Assembly: GCF_030867095.1 (NCBI RefSeq)
Contig: NC_081831.1
Coordinates: 41,663,319 to 41,727,318 of the forward strand
Source: Alligator mississippiensis
Taxonomy: Eukaryota > Chordata > Crocodylia > Alligatoridae
Length of the DNA: 64,000 nt
Direction: 5' to 3'
Shown here: positions 15,101 to 24,600 of the stretch, piece after piece
Layout: each line of letters begins with the position of its first letter
How positions within the stretch are numbered: the stretch's first letter is position 1
Program-made: the position numbers and the translations under genes
The notes under the pieces: generated by a model
What the model saw: the letters and a program-made list of their open reading frames with translations, nothing else
Database searches by the model: none
What the model was told of the DNA's origin: nothing

Positions 15101-17738
15101 AGTGCTTGTTCTTTTAAGCTCTTAAGACCAAGACATTGCTTTCCTCCTTCACCACACAGAGCAGGAAGGGGTCAAAGGTTCTGGTTTTCACTTCCTGAAC
15201 CACTTGTCTGAAAAACTGTGGTTTTGTGTTCACAGGGTCTGAAGAAATAATAGCTCCTCAGCCTCTTACCCCAACCCCCTTTCAGATCTGTAAAGAAGTT
15301 GGTGGGCAACAAAAAACAAGCCACAACCCCACCCACCCCGCACACTTCCCAAGTGACAGTAGTTTGCAACTGGCCTGCTGGAAACTAGTTACTGAGCAAC
15401 TAGGCTGGGACAGGTGAGTAAATGAGGAATCCCTATATATGTAATATGTGTGTGTCACATGTAAGTTGAGAGTCCAGGAGAATGTACCTCATGTGCATTC
15501 TCTACCCTTGGAGGTTTTTAAGACCCAGCTAGACAAAGCCTCGTCTCGGATGCTCTAGTTGGGGATGGTCCTCCTTTGAGCATGAGGTTGGACTAGATCA
15601 GAGGTTCCCAACCACCAGGCCACAAAGGGTTGGCTGCCAGGTTGTGGCATGAACTTCCATTGCTAGCAGTCACCTTCCGGGTTAAAGCTGGGCAACCCTG
15701 GGAGGGAGGCAGCCAGCTCCGTATGCCCAGTCCCACTCCTACTACTATGGCTATGCCTGATGAGGCAACCAGGCCAGGCCAGGCATGACCCCCCCAACCC
15801 CACCTGCAGTGGGGAGTAGGGAGATGTGGGCAGGGAAATGCCTGGGGCAGAGGGTGGGGAGGTGGCTTTGGTGCCTGCTCCTACAGAAGGCAGTGGAGCC
15901 CCTTCTTTCTGGGCAGCCCCAGTTGGGTCCTCCCCAGGCTACCACCTGCACAGCCCACTCCCCTTCCGGGTCCCCCAGTGCCTGCGGCTGCAATGCCCCA
16001 ACTCAATCCCATCTTCATAACTCCCCACCACCCCCCATGTAAAATGAATAAATAAATAAATATGCAAATTAAATTTAAATATGTAAATGGAGTAGTTTCT
16101 ATACCTGGTCCGGCAAAATTCTTTGAGTGAGTTTGCCGGTCCGCAGTATAAAAAAGGTTGGAAACCACTGGACCAGATGACCTCCTCAGGTCTATTCCAA
16201 CCCTAATTTTCTATGATTTTATGTTAGAAAGCAGCTTGAGAGCATATGTAATTATAAGAGCAGTTATATTAGGACCTTGTACACTAGGAGGGAGAGGAAG
16301 GGGAGAGCAACAAAGAGGGAGCTCATTGTGCATCCAGAGTGGGACTCTTGAAACCTGAAAGCCTGTATCAGACAGCACTTGTGCATAACACTTGAATCTG
16401 GGTAGCAGGGCCATGCTGGGGCAAGTTCTTAGGCAGTTACCTGAGCATATGGTGAAGTTTGTGAGGTGTCATTCCAGCACCGTTATCTGTAAAGGCTAAA
16501 CAAGCCTCTCCCTTAATTTCCAAAACATCAATGCAGAGAAGCTTGGCTGTTACACCAGGGTCGGAGGCATTGTCTGTGGAAGGAAGAAACCTGGCCAGTC
16601 AGCACCACTCAGGTGCTCAAGTACTCTCCCAAAGCTCTCACATTATCTCCTGGGAGCTGAAAAGTGAAAATATTTTTGAACTTTTTTTCTCCCAAGTGCA
16701 GAGAAATAAGACATACTATATTCTCCTCAAACTGCTGACTACATTCTGTAGGTATGCATGTAAGCATGACTTGCACGGACAGAGAATGAGGAAATGCTAT
16801 GACGTGGCAAAATGGTTCTATCAGAACAAAGTAGGGAGAGCCACATAAGATAGGTGTAAGGAAGTTGCAAATGAGTTATGTAAATCATCACAAATGACTG
16901 TCAAAAAAACATTTACACACTTTGCTCTGTGTTCTCGACACACCACACGTTACAGAAGAAATGTCTTATTAAGAACTTTACCTTCTGTTTACCTGCACAG
17001 GTTTGAGCATGTCACAATACACCTGTGCTCGCACACGTGATGCTGTAGCTGGGATGGTCCAGAAATGAGGTGAGGCAAGAAGTCCTTGCCTCTAGGATGT
17101 CATAGGCCATTCCAATAACTGCCTTTCTAATACCTAAAAAGGCTGGGATTTTAGGACCTAATCTAGGGACCTTCCAGGACAAGGAAGGAAGCTCCAACAG
17201 GAAACTCACTTCTGCTGCCCTGGTGGGGCACAAGATATGGGACCTGAGACCTAGTGCGGCAGACGAGTGTTTGCTCTGAGCCTGACCTAGGTAAAATGAG
17301 GAGCAGGAAACAAAGTGCGAAAGGACGTGCCCCCAACCCAGGCAATTGTCTATTAAAGAATAATTGCTTCAGAGAAGCGGCGCTGGGCTGGTGCTCCGCG
17401 CCGCGAGGCTGGAGGGGCGGGGAGAGGAGAGGGCAGGTGTCAGGTCCTGCCACGTCCTGACGACCGGCAACACGGCCGGCCCTGGGCCGCGGAACTGCGG
17501 GGCAGCCCCGCTCCGCCCCGCCCCCTCCCGGCTCGCGGCTCACCGAGCAGCTCGGCCACGGCGCTGAAGGGCCGCGTGTGGCTGGTGCTGTTGCTCTGCA
17601 GGTAGCGCGGGCTCATCTGCGGGGGGACACACGAAGTCAGACGCGCCCCGGCTCCCGGCTCCCAGCCCCCGGCCCGCCTCGCCCCGCACCTACCGCGCTA
17701 AGGCGGATGCCCTGCTCCGTGCCCAGCCGGCGGGCCAT
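1..17738 (-). CDS. MORC4: MORC4, MORC family CW-type zinc finger 4 (3' end outside window)
   Basis: Coding exons on the minus strand, 5' to 3': 17694-17738, 17544-17616, 16441-16573, 13980-14197, 12923-13070, 11483-11648, 11055-11180, 8843-8962, 8259-8350, 6443-6541, 5879-6007, about 4143-4220, 3645-3705 and probably 1874-2064. The first 13 sum to 1488 nt (496 codons) with every phase matching. Seen: GHKL ATPase motifs (AELLDNA N-box, [18 protein letters not shown]), a transducer-like region, then a CW zinc finger ([10 protein letters not shown] and WFCY, fourth Cys in the next exon). Known of the family: MORC proteins dimerise through the ATPase, compact or remodel chromatin, and read H3K4 methylation through the CW domain. 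The C-terminal coiled coil expected for MORC4 is not visible and should lie left of position 1. MORC3 is the alternative, but the residues match MORC4 far better. Introns 1 to 3 and 5 onward are GT-AG; intron 4 is AT-AA. Confidence 0.93.
181..1873. other. MORC4 downstream intron or intergenic DNA, no confident gene
   Basis: About 1.7 kb without a confident exon on either strand. Open frames here are short or unlike MORC4. A possible minus-strand splice donor at about 1324 (CAAG/GTATGT) follows an in-frame piece reading SKRNMLQ, but it lacks a convincing acceptor, so it is not called as an exon. Confidence 0.5.
1874..2064 (-). CDS. MORC4: probable MORC4 coding exon 14
   Basis: Opens in phase 0 after a TTCCTTCCAG acceptor and ends at a GTAGGT donor. 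It codes [31 protein letters not shown] and a tail ending LKRNMLQTG, loosely like the human SSVLQF to KRRRLQNE segment. VKQEPEEE fits the extended SUMO-acceptor consensus. Other exons could lie between this and exon 13, so the direct join is an inference. Confidence 0.65.
2065..3644. other. MORC4 intron 13
   Basis: Unique-looking intronic DNA with one short CA run (about 2311-2322). No repeat family or coding exon recognised on the minus strand. Confidence 0.5.
3645..3705 (-). CDS. MORC4: MORC4 coding exon 13
   Basis: 20 codons after the shared Gln: [20 protein letters not shown]. Basic/serine linker of low conservation. Supported by a TTCAG acceptor, GTGAGA donor, open frame and exact phase closure to 0. 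Confidence 0.78.
4143..4220 (-). CDS. MORC4: MORC4 coding exon 12 (end of CW domain)
   Basis: Codes [20 protein letters not shown] then RKFGKQ, matching human RRCSVPEEQELTDED. It supplies the last CW zinc ligand. The donor is either GTTAAG at 4142 (used here, keeps phase) or a GTATGT five bases further on, which would shift the frame. Confidence 0.82.
4221..5878. other. MORC4 intron 11
   Basis: AT-rich intronic DNA of about 1.65 kb between the CW exon and exon 12. No recognisable repeat, RNA gene or exon. Confidence 0.55.
5879..6007 (-). CDS. MORC4: MORC4 coding exon 11 (CW zinc finger)
   Basis: Codes [20 protein letters not shown], then [20 protein letters not shown] and KY. Three of the four CW zinc cysteines and the two aromatic-cage tryptophans are here. 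The fourth Cys ([11 protein letters not shown]) comes from exon 12. Confidence 0.95.
6443..6541 (-). CDS. MORC4: MORC4 coding exon 10 (linker helix before CW)
   Basis: Codes [20 protein letters not shown] then [13 protein letters not shown]. It corresponds to the human LTINALAQKLNAYWKEK segment. Acceptor ACTAG, donor GTGAGG. Phases 2 in and 2 out fit both neighbours. Confidence 0.88.
7132..7326. mobile_element. small non-autonomous hAT element (CAGGGGTGGCCAAC family)
   Basis: 195 bp beginning CAGGGGTGGCCAACC and ending GTCCCCCACTG, inside MORC4 intron 9. Flanked by 8-bp target duplications GTATAGCT (7124-7131) and GTTTAGCT (7327-7334), one mismatch. Related to the copy at 47231-47439. Confidence 0.75.
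7825..7940 (+). repeat. CR1 LINE 3' tail fragment
   Basis: Contains the CR1 3'-end pattern (GGGGGCTGGACCCAATGATT, then TCTTCCAGCCCTAAACTTC) and a decayed terminal repeat TTCTGTGAAATTTGTGAA. Badly diverged, so an old copy. Confidence 0.65.
8259..8350 (-). CDS. MORC4: MORC4 coding exon 9
   Basis: Codes [20 protein letters not shown] then [10 protein letters not shown]. Matches human [20 protein letters not shown]. Acceptor TGTAG, donor GTAAGG, phase 2 out. Confidence 0.93.
8843..8962 (-). CDS. MORC4: MORC4 coding exon 8
   Basis: 40 codons: [20 protein letters not shown] followed by [20 protein letters not shown]. The [12 protein letters not shown] stretch is highly conserved across MORC3 and MORC4. 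Phase 0 at both ends with canonical splice sites. Confidence 0.93.
8963..11054. other. MORC4 intron 7 with poly(A)/poly(T) runs
   Basis: AT-rich intron of about 2.1 kb. It holds an A run at about 10059-10085 and a T run at about 10286-10305. Apart from these I recognise no repeat family or exon. Confidence 0.5.
11055..11180 (-). CDS. MORC4: MORC4 coding exon 7
   Basis: 42 codons: [20 protein letters not shown], then [20 protein letters not shown] and TF. The RQKKVKTQ lysines correspond to the conserved transducer lysine region of MORC ATPases. Phase 0 at both ends. Confidence 0.93.
11483..11648 (-). CDS. MORC4: MORC4 coding exon 6
   Basis: Codes [20 protein letters not shown], an acidic linker, and ends TEYSLR. 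Canonical acceptor and GTGAGT donor; exactly 55 codons after completing the shared Arg codon. Matches the human KNGKSELDFDTDQYDI segment closely. Confidence 0.93.
11649..12922. other. MORC4 intron 5, tRNA-like relic only
   Basis: No exon recognised. On the minus strand near 12775-12865 there is an A-box-like TAGTTCAGTGG and, about 45 nt on, a B-box-like CAGTTCAATCC: perhaps a worn tRNA-derived SINE head. It is too degenerate to call as a tRNA gene. Confidence 0.35.
12923..13070 (-). CDS. MORC4: MORC4 coding exon 5
   Basis: Codes [20 protein letters not shown] through [19 protein letters not shown], the transducer-like S5 region (GKKGTRxxIWN is a MORC signature). The start at 13070 is set by phase and by the KKMI match to human MORC4. 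The bases before it are AA, so this intron end is non-canonical. Donor GTACTG. Confidence 0.9.
13071..13979 (-). other. MORC4: MORC4 intron 4, candidate U12-type AT-AA intron
   Basis: The donor reads ATATCCTTC, identical to the U12 AT-type consensus, with no GT near the required exon end. About 15 nt before the acceptor is TTCTTTGAT, 8 of 9 to the U12 branch consensus TTCCTTRAY. The phase-compatible acceptor ends in AA; the nearby AG would break the frame. Exon phase and KKM residues agree with human MORC4. Confidence 0.75.
13980..14197 (-). CDS. MORC4: MORC4 coding exon 4 (GHKL motif III)
   Basis: Codes [20 protein letters not shown], then [20 protein letters not shown] and a conserved segment ending VPFSQQN. 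It carries the GxxGxGxxS lid motif. It ends CAA AAC A directly before ATATCCTTC: there is no GT donor, but there is an exact U12-type AT donor. Without this junction the reading frame runs into a stop shortly downstream. Confidence 0.93.
14365..14750. repeat. two worn MIR-like SINE pieces
   Basis: Around 14370-14535 and 14640-14745 the sequence recalls the MIR core, e.g. CCTCATTTTATAGATGTGAA and ATCTGCCAAAGATCACAAAG. Strongly diverged, hence ancient. Edges are approximate. Confidence 0.5.
15500..16220 (+). repeat. CR1 LINE 3' end split by a hAT insertion
   Basis: The left part (to 15598) reads GGAGGTTTTTAAGACCCAGC through GGTTGGACTAGAT. The right part (from 16171) resumes with the duplicated target, then GACCTCCTCAGGTCTATTCC and the terminal TTCTATGATTTTATG. 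Both halves make one CR1 3' end interrupted by the element at 15599-16170. Confidence 0.85.
15599..16170. mobile_element. non-autonomous hAT element inserted in CR1
   Basis: 572 bp with terminal inverted repeats CAGAGGTTCCCAACC and GGTTGGAAACCACTG. 8-bp target duplications GACTAGAT (15591-15598) and GACCAGAT (16171-16178), one mismatch. It has a TAAA-rich inner stretch near 16045. Younger than the CR1 copy it splits. Confidence 0.88.
16441..16573 (-). CDS. MORC4: MORC4 coding exon 3 (ATP-binding motif DNGAGM)
   Basis: Codes [20 protein letters not shown] and then [18 protein letters not shown], the DxGxG motif II of the GHKL fold. Human MORC4 has DDGCGMT at this place (from memory). Acceptor TCCACAG, donor GTAACT. 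Phases 1 in and 2 out agree with the flanking exons. Confidence 0.93.
16574..17543. other. MORC4 intron 2
   Basis: Roughly 970 bp of intronic DNA, rising in GC towards the promoter island from about 17380. No repeat or exon recognised. Confidence 0.5.
17544..17616 (-). CDS. MORC4: MORC4 coding exon 2 (ATPase N-box)
   Basis: Begins [20 protein letters not shown] and carries the AELL part of the GHKL N-box, whose Glu is the expected catalytic base. The splice junction to exon 3 falls inside the N-box (AELL/DNA). Phase 0 in, phase 1 out. Confidence 0.93.
17694..17738 (-). CDS. MORC4: MORC4 coding exon 1 (start codon)
   Basis: Codes 15 residues beginning [15 protein letters not shown] and ends in phase 0 at a GTAGGT donor. 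The ATG has G at -3 and G at +4. An in-frame ATG at 17873 would add a long Gly/Ala/Arg-rich leader, so the true start is not certain. The GIRLS motif is the usual MORC N-terminus just before the ATPase lid. Confidence 0.8.
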
Positions 17739-18060
17739 AGCAGCGGCCAGCGCCCCGTGAGCCCCAGCTCCCGCTCCCCCTCTGGCCCTCCGCAAGATGG
17801 TAGCCCCCTTGCAGTAGGGCCAGTAGCGTCCGGCGTCATGGCGGCCCGCGCCACGGGTCGATCCGTACAGCAATATGGCGGCCTGCTGCTGCCGCCCGTC
17901 GAGGGCCTTCTTTCCGATTGGCTCCCAGAGACCTAATTTGCATGCGGCCTGCGTTATGGCCGCTACGGGTCAGCGCCCGGTCTTGGCCCTGGAGCTACCT
18001 TCCCCTGCGCCCGGCCAGTGACTCGCGGCCTCCAGGAGCCACCAGTTACCCTAGTCTGCC
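17739..18060 (-). promoter_or_regulatory. MORC4: MORC4 CpG-island promoter
   Basis: GC- and CpG-rich DNA immediately upstream of the MORC4 start, continuing the island that covers exons 1 and 2. It has an inverted CCAAT box (ATTGG, 17917-17921) and two ATGGCGG motifs (17838-17844 and 17875-17881), the core of YY1-type sites common in TATA-less housekeeping promoters. No TATA box seen. The transcription start is not determined. Confidence 0.65.
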
Positions 18061-21000
18061 CCCATGCCCTGTGGGATGCAGGGAGGGGCGGCTGCAGGGC
18101 TTCTCTACAAACAGGGAATCAAAAGCACAAGACTTCAGGGAGGAAGGAACCTGGTTCTGCCTCCCGCGTTGAGACGGAATCAAACCCCTCTGGGCCCCTC
18201 TGACAGGTATTTACCTCTTTTGTCCTTAAAAAGCCTGCACAGCTGGCCAAGAGATCTCTCAGTGTTGCACCAACCACAGGAGAAAACTCTTCCCAAACGG
18301 TTTAACCTAAAATCATCTTAGGTGCAAATTAAGTTAGGTTTTTCCTCTCTTTTGTGGTCTTCCTCCCCACCCCCCACACATTCCAATTTCTGAACTTCAC
18401 CTTGCTTTTTGCTCTCCTCTGGACTGTCTCCACCTTGCCTAAATCCTTCTCAAGAGCAGTGCCTCAAACAGGACACACATCTCCATAAGGGCTAGGAAGT
18501 ATTATTGTTATTTTGCAGTTGAACACCAAGAATCCTTTCATCTTGTGATTCTAGGAATTGAGCCTTTCAGAAAACAAAACAAATGTCCCAAAACATACAA
18601 TCTAATTTTAAAAGTTGACAACACCTTTAGGGATCCCAACCCCCAAGTTTTCTTTCCTTGTAAGATGCCACAGCTCTCCATTTCCCCCATCTGATTCTGG
18701 GAATCCTCATTAAGCTTCTTGTGTAGATTGATTGCAGCCCATGACTTCTGTCTGATTTCAGACTAGGGATTTCAGTAGGGATTCTGGGAATCCCTACTGC
18801 GCTGGACCCAGAACTCTGGCTCCCTCTTCTCACAAGATGCATGTATAATTGCACCACCAATACATGGCCCCTTCCATTGCTCCACCTCTGTCACAAGCCT
18901 CAAGCCAACCTTTCACCTCTTCTTTACCACTGTTTTCCTCTTTACATGTCACCACCCCAAAGCTGGCTTTGTACAGAATAATGCTAGGCCTTCTCATATA
19001 AGCAATGACTGCCATTTTGTATCCCTCCACTGCCTCCTTGTTGATTTCAAGATTGCCCTCGTTTTCAAGGGTTCACCTCAAATGGCACAAACAGACATCA
19101 TTTTGTACTAATTTTGCAAGTGATAATACATCCACTTCTGACTAAGTATAAAGACACCCAGTCAATGGTCTCTGCCTGTACCCTAAGCACAGGCAAAGTC
19201 TGCATAGTTATTATTCTGGTACTGGTTTACACTGAGCTGAAACTGCATGTGTTTGGAGGGTAGTTGGAGCTTTCATTGAGGTGGCTGAAAACTAAAAGTA
19301 TCAGTGGAAGAAAGGTAGAGCTTACACTGCTTAAAATCTCTGTAAACTGTGGAATTCTTCCAAAGACAAGGCTCGAACTGCTGAGGTTAATGGAAGTTTT
19401 TCCATGTAGGTCACTGGGCTTTGGAATAGGCCCCAGCCCTTTACACAGAATAACTTGGTAGGTATGTGGAGATAAAATTAAGGAGACTTGTCCAAACTCC
19501 TTAGCAAGTTCAGTGAAATAAGGCAGATGTTTGGGCAAGTCATTTCCCCATTTCTATGCCTGTATCTCTAAGATGTGAGTGATAATACTTACTGCCTCAG
19601 GGGCAGGGAGATGACAGCAGATTAGGAAAGCACATGGAGCCCCTCTGGTAAAAGGCAGACTCCAGCAGTACAAAGATAGCAACACTGCTCGGCCTGAGCC
19701 TGTTCAGTCTGAGCATGGGCATGAAAACACTAAAAGGTTTATTGACAAAAGGAAACAAAAGTGGACAATCCAGATACACCTCTAGCTCCCCAAACCTCCC
19801 CAACCTCCTGTGAGGTTCCATCTTCTCACTCCCCATGCCATTTGCTTCAATCAAGTCAGTCTGCAGTAACCCTCAGAACCACACCTTTTGGTGACACGCA
19901 AATGTTCTGTAGCAACAGGAACCCAACAGGACAGGGTGAACACATATTGAGGCCTCAAGTGTCTGTAGCATTCTAGAATGGTCCTGAGATATTTTGCCCA
20001 ATAAGTTGCTGTCTGGGAGAATGAAGTATTTTAAGTGGGAAGAAACAAAGTCTGCCAAGGCAGAGGCCACGAGGCAGCTTGCAGAGCATCCTTTAGGACT
20101 GGGGGAAATAACAATACTTGCATGTCGTGCCTTTGTGTTGTTCCAAATTTCCCCTAAGCACCACACAATCCTCCATTCAACATTTGTACTCACATGGTAC
20201 AAGGCTAATACAAGCTGACAAGGAAGACAATGGCCAAAAGAGTCAAACTGACAGCCAAGGAAAAAAACTAACAAGGGAATTAAAAAGCTGCAGACAGCTG
20301 GACTCCTGACTGGCTGCTTGAGAAGAGACCCAGCCGGTGTTGGGAATTGGTGCTCTTCGTAAGAGTGGCAGTTTCTGCAGCTCACTTTATTAATAAGGTG
20401 TTGGTTCCTTCAATCACCAGGCAAGAAGATTTCAGCTGCGACTCTCCAGGCACAGCTAGGATGGTGCAAAAGAAGCATGACATTATCCTACCATATTTAA
20501 TGATGGAGGCAGACATTACAAAAGGAAATGGCATCATTTTTAGAAAGCAACAAGGTATTTATATCAACTACTGCACCTGCACAGGTACTAGCTGGGAACA
20601 ATCACAAGAAGTACCAGTCTTCATGCTTCAGGATATTATTTGCGGTACAAGAGTGAGTGGTCAGGAAGACATACCAGTGGGGAAAAAAATCCTACTACTA
20701 TGGCACTTTGCAGTTAAACACATTGTGGAAAACAGCAAATGGAGTGGGGACACTTTTGCCACTGCTGTTCTACTCTATGTGGCAACTGGGACTCCTGAAA
20801 GGGAGGTAAAGAGAGGCACATTGCACTGAGATCTGTTATCAGCACCTGTTAGTTGCAAAGGATAACATCTGGGCCTTGAGAACCGACTCTACGCTGAGGG
20901 CTCCTGTCATCTCCAAATTGGTTTCCTCAGAGCAGGGAAGATAACAAGTGCAGCTCTCTAATTATAGAGGCACATAATCATCTATGACAGAAGGACATCT

Positions 21001-21520
21001 CCTGGGAAAATATATTTATAAAACACATTTCCCTCCTCCTAAATAGAAGGTATTTGGATAATGGAACCAGTATATAGGCATAACACAGGAGGGAAAAATT
21101 AACACATACCTGAATGTGGTGGGATATAGGCATCCTCTCCAAACAGTGCTAAAGTTGCCTGTTTATAATCTGGACAGAAACAAATACAGCCCAGTATCAC
21201 CCCTGGGAACACTTTGCACAGTGCCCGAGCAATGCACATCAACGTAAGATCCTCAGACTCCTTCAAACCAAACAGTCAAAATATGGACCCCATGCCAATG
21301 TGCTCCGTGCTAGGAGAGGCTGGTTCCATTCCTACCATCCTGGTAGCCCCCTCAGCACATGATGGGACTTTCTACCTTTCTTCAGCACTTCCCTGAAAGG
21401 AGCTTAGCCCCCAAGTCTCTCCTGTCTGACCTTGAGATTTATACAGGGATAGTCCTTTGCTGGTCCAGTTCTGACAGGGGAGTTACCACAGTCTAGGAGA
21501 CCCTGTGTAGTATTTGTCTC
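18061..21520. other. MORC4-RBM41 intergenic DNA and probable RBM41 3' UTR
   Basis: Holds the RBM41 3' UTR on the minus strand; AATAAA-type hexamers occur on that strand near 20396 and 19737, but the used site is unknown. A MIR-like piece lies near 19490-19615 (GGGCAAGTCATTTCCCCATT). Two long unassigned open frames, 19873-20385 (minus, 170 codons) and 20347-20829 (plus, 160 codons), match no family I know. Confidence 0.45.
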
Positions 21521-21684
21521 CTACTTGGTAGTGGAGCTACCCACACTGTTTACAGCACCGCAACTGGGGGAGGCAGAGTCAGAACTTGACTGCCCCTTGT
21601 TCTTCCCAAACTCAATCACCAATGGTTTCCCCTGCAAGTTATATCCATTCACCAGCAGCAAAGCCTTCTGGGCAACCTCCACAC
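21521..21684 (-). CDS. RBM41: RBM41 coding exon 7 (RRM end and stop)
   Basis: Codes [20 protein letters not shown] then [11 protein letters not shown] and a Ser-rich tail ending SSTTK before TAG. It finishes the last helix and strand of the RRM. The tail is variable between species. Confidence 0.94.
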
Positions 21685-24600
21685 CTGCAACAGGAGTGAA
21701 ATAAGATTAGATTATAGGTCTCTGCTCCTCAAGCCCACTGAGCTCCACAACAGATTTTGTGGTCTTCTCCAGGTCATTAAGGGTTCTCATATTCAATCTA
21801 CCTACAGCAGCTATACCATATGGTGGTGACATCACATTAGTAGGGCAGTGTAGTGAACAGCAGCCAGCATCAGAGATCCTCCTCATCCATGGAAGATAAC
21901 CTCACTCTTATTCCATGGAGGGTCTGGATAAGCTTGGAAACAGAATCCTCTGCTTGTCCCAGGGCAAGTAGGCCTTCCAGCACATTGCACTTTTAGTAAT
22001 AAGGAAAAGACTACAGGGAGCAACTCACTGGAGAAGGTGATGAAGGCTTGGCCCCTCATGCGGCCATTCAGCAGGCGGAACTGAATTGGTGGCCTGTCCT
22101 TCTCCTGGAATCGAGCAAATAAGGAAACCAGCTCCCTCACTGTCACCCGGGGACTTAGGTTCTTCAGATACAGCACCTGACCAGGACAAGTAGAGACTCA
22201 GTTACCACAGGTACGTCAAGTGACATTTCTTTACATCCAGCTACACCAGACCTGAACCTCTCCCTGCTCTACATTTGAAGGGGCTGACTCTATCCCTCTC
22301 AGGCACAGAATCTCCACTGTTCCACACAGAGAAAGGCATGCTCTATTCATTCATCCCCCAGCATCTTTTCAACCCCGCACTGGGAAGGCTGACTCTGCTC
22401 CTCTCACTTCCATAGGCCTCTGCCTCATATTGATGGCTGTATATTTAAAAGACAGAGATAAGCATATGTAGGCAGGATGGCTGGCGGCTCTTTTGAGGAT
22501 TTATCACACTGTACATATGTGAGGAGTAGGGGTGTACCGATAGAGATTTTTTGGGTCAATACCGATGGCCAATTTTTAACAAGCCATATTGGCCAATACC
22601 AATCCAATTGCCAATAGGCAGCCCAGCAGCATGGAGAGCAGTGTCCGGCTGGTAAGTGTGTTGTGAGGGAAGGGGCATTTGGGGGGCAGATCAAGGCCCC
22701 CATGATGAAGAAGGGTGTTGGGCTGGGGCAGGGGTAGGTGATGCATAGCCGGGGCAGGGCAGGGCATGAGATAGAGCTGTGAGCAGTTCCTCTGGGGGTG
22801 TGTGGGAGTGCAGCTTCTGCCACTGCACATACCCTGGGAGGGCATGGGGGGGGCCATGTGTCCCCGGATTTGCACATGGGCGGGGCAGGTTGCCACTATG
22901 AGCTGGGGTCGTGGCTGTACCAAGCTCTTCTCAGTGGGGCGGGGTGGGGGGCGGATGGGCCAGGCTGTGCTCGGGATGGCAGTGCTGGGAGCAGGACTGC
23001 GGAGGAGCAGGGGGGGGTTCAGCCACCCCAAAATTCTCTGTAGCCCCCCAAACTTCCTCCCAGCCGATTGCCGATACTGTCAATTTTCTTTATATTGGTG
23101 CTGAGCCAGCATGGGACCAATGTATTGGTGCACCTCTAGCGAGGAGCTGTCAGCTCTGGTTATTTATATCAAAAGCTCTTCTTGCCAATTAAACATGGTT
23201 TAAACAGTTGGCAGTATGAGTCAGGCACTTAGACTGTTCAGGACTAGGTATGGAGGCAACACTTTATTGGACTAAGTCTCAGAGCCAGATCTTCCACCCC
23301 AACCTGGGACTGGTGTTGGAGCAGGGCTGACCATTGAATACCCCTGTAATCTTTACACAGAGGAATCTTCTCATTCAAATATCTCTTTTCTCACAGCAGA
23401 GGAAAGAAACTACCTACTTTTGGGGGGAGGGGAGAGTATGTACTCTTCAGGTGATGGCTTCAGTCATTAACAAGCAGGAACAGCTTCGCCACACCATGGT
23501 CCAACAGTAGCCAGGAAAAATAACATACCCTATATTATCACCTCTAGGTTGGCTTTTGCTGTACCTTGCTTGGCTTTCCTGGACTGTATGAGGCAAACCG
23601 GGGAATGTTCTGGATTTCCTCCTCTGAGAGACGGTTCTTCTGGATCTCCTCTTCTGGAATGAAATCCACAGACTCCTTTATAGCCACGGGGTTTGGGGTG
23701 GGCTGTTGGGCTTCAGATTCCACAGGCTTTGGTGCAGGGACAATGGGATCTCCATCGTGTTCTACCTTCTTTTCCTGGTTGGAAAGTAGCCTTGTTTCTT
23801 TATTCACAGGTCCAGTTAGGGCCAGGGAGCAAGGCCAGCATGGATCACCCTCTACACATGGACATTCTTCAGGTAACTGTTTGCTTAGCATTTCTTGATA
23901 AACAGTCTCCAGGTTACCCATTGGGTCCTTCTCACTTGCCAACCTCTTCTGAGCTTCATCTGATCCACAGTAAAGAAACACAGTGAAAGAACAATTATGT
24001 ATATCACAGGGAAGCAAAGAGTTGGAACTTTGGTCCCAAGGGCAGGGAAATGCTTATTTGGCCAACTCCATTCAGCCTGAATCAGGAAGAAGTGCACAGG
24101 ACTGGGATTCAAGAGACCAGGGCTCCATTGCCACCTCTGTCCCTGACCCTACGCAAGTCACTTTCCCCCTATATTCTTCCATATTCCTCCAACATTTGTG
24201 CCTCTTCAGATTGCCAGAAATTTGGGGCAAGGACTGCCTCTTAATAAGTACATGCACATGGCCTAACAGCCCTAATTCTAAATGAAGTCTCTGGGCACTG
24301 CAATAATATCAATAGTTAATGGTAAAATGGAGTGTACATGCTGCTATTAAATGTATCAGGCTGAGGTCTGCCTCAAAGTTATCCTCTGCCACCTCAGTGA
24401 GATCCAGAGAGTATTAATAGAGCAGCACTTGATCTTCCAGGGAAAGCATTTCTTAATGAGGCCTACTGCTCATATGTTAAACTGTTTGGAGAGCCCACCC
24501 TTGAAGGGTTCTGTTCACACAAAATGCTCCTGGCGAGAGGAAAGAATGCCTCCTATGCTGCAGGAACAGAACGATTTCACCAGAGGGAACAGGCAAGAAG

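Noticed and set aside
22425-23192. Overlapping frames of 93-151 codons on both strands
   Set aside because: They are within or over the edge of the hAT element at 22527-23138 and are low-complexity.
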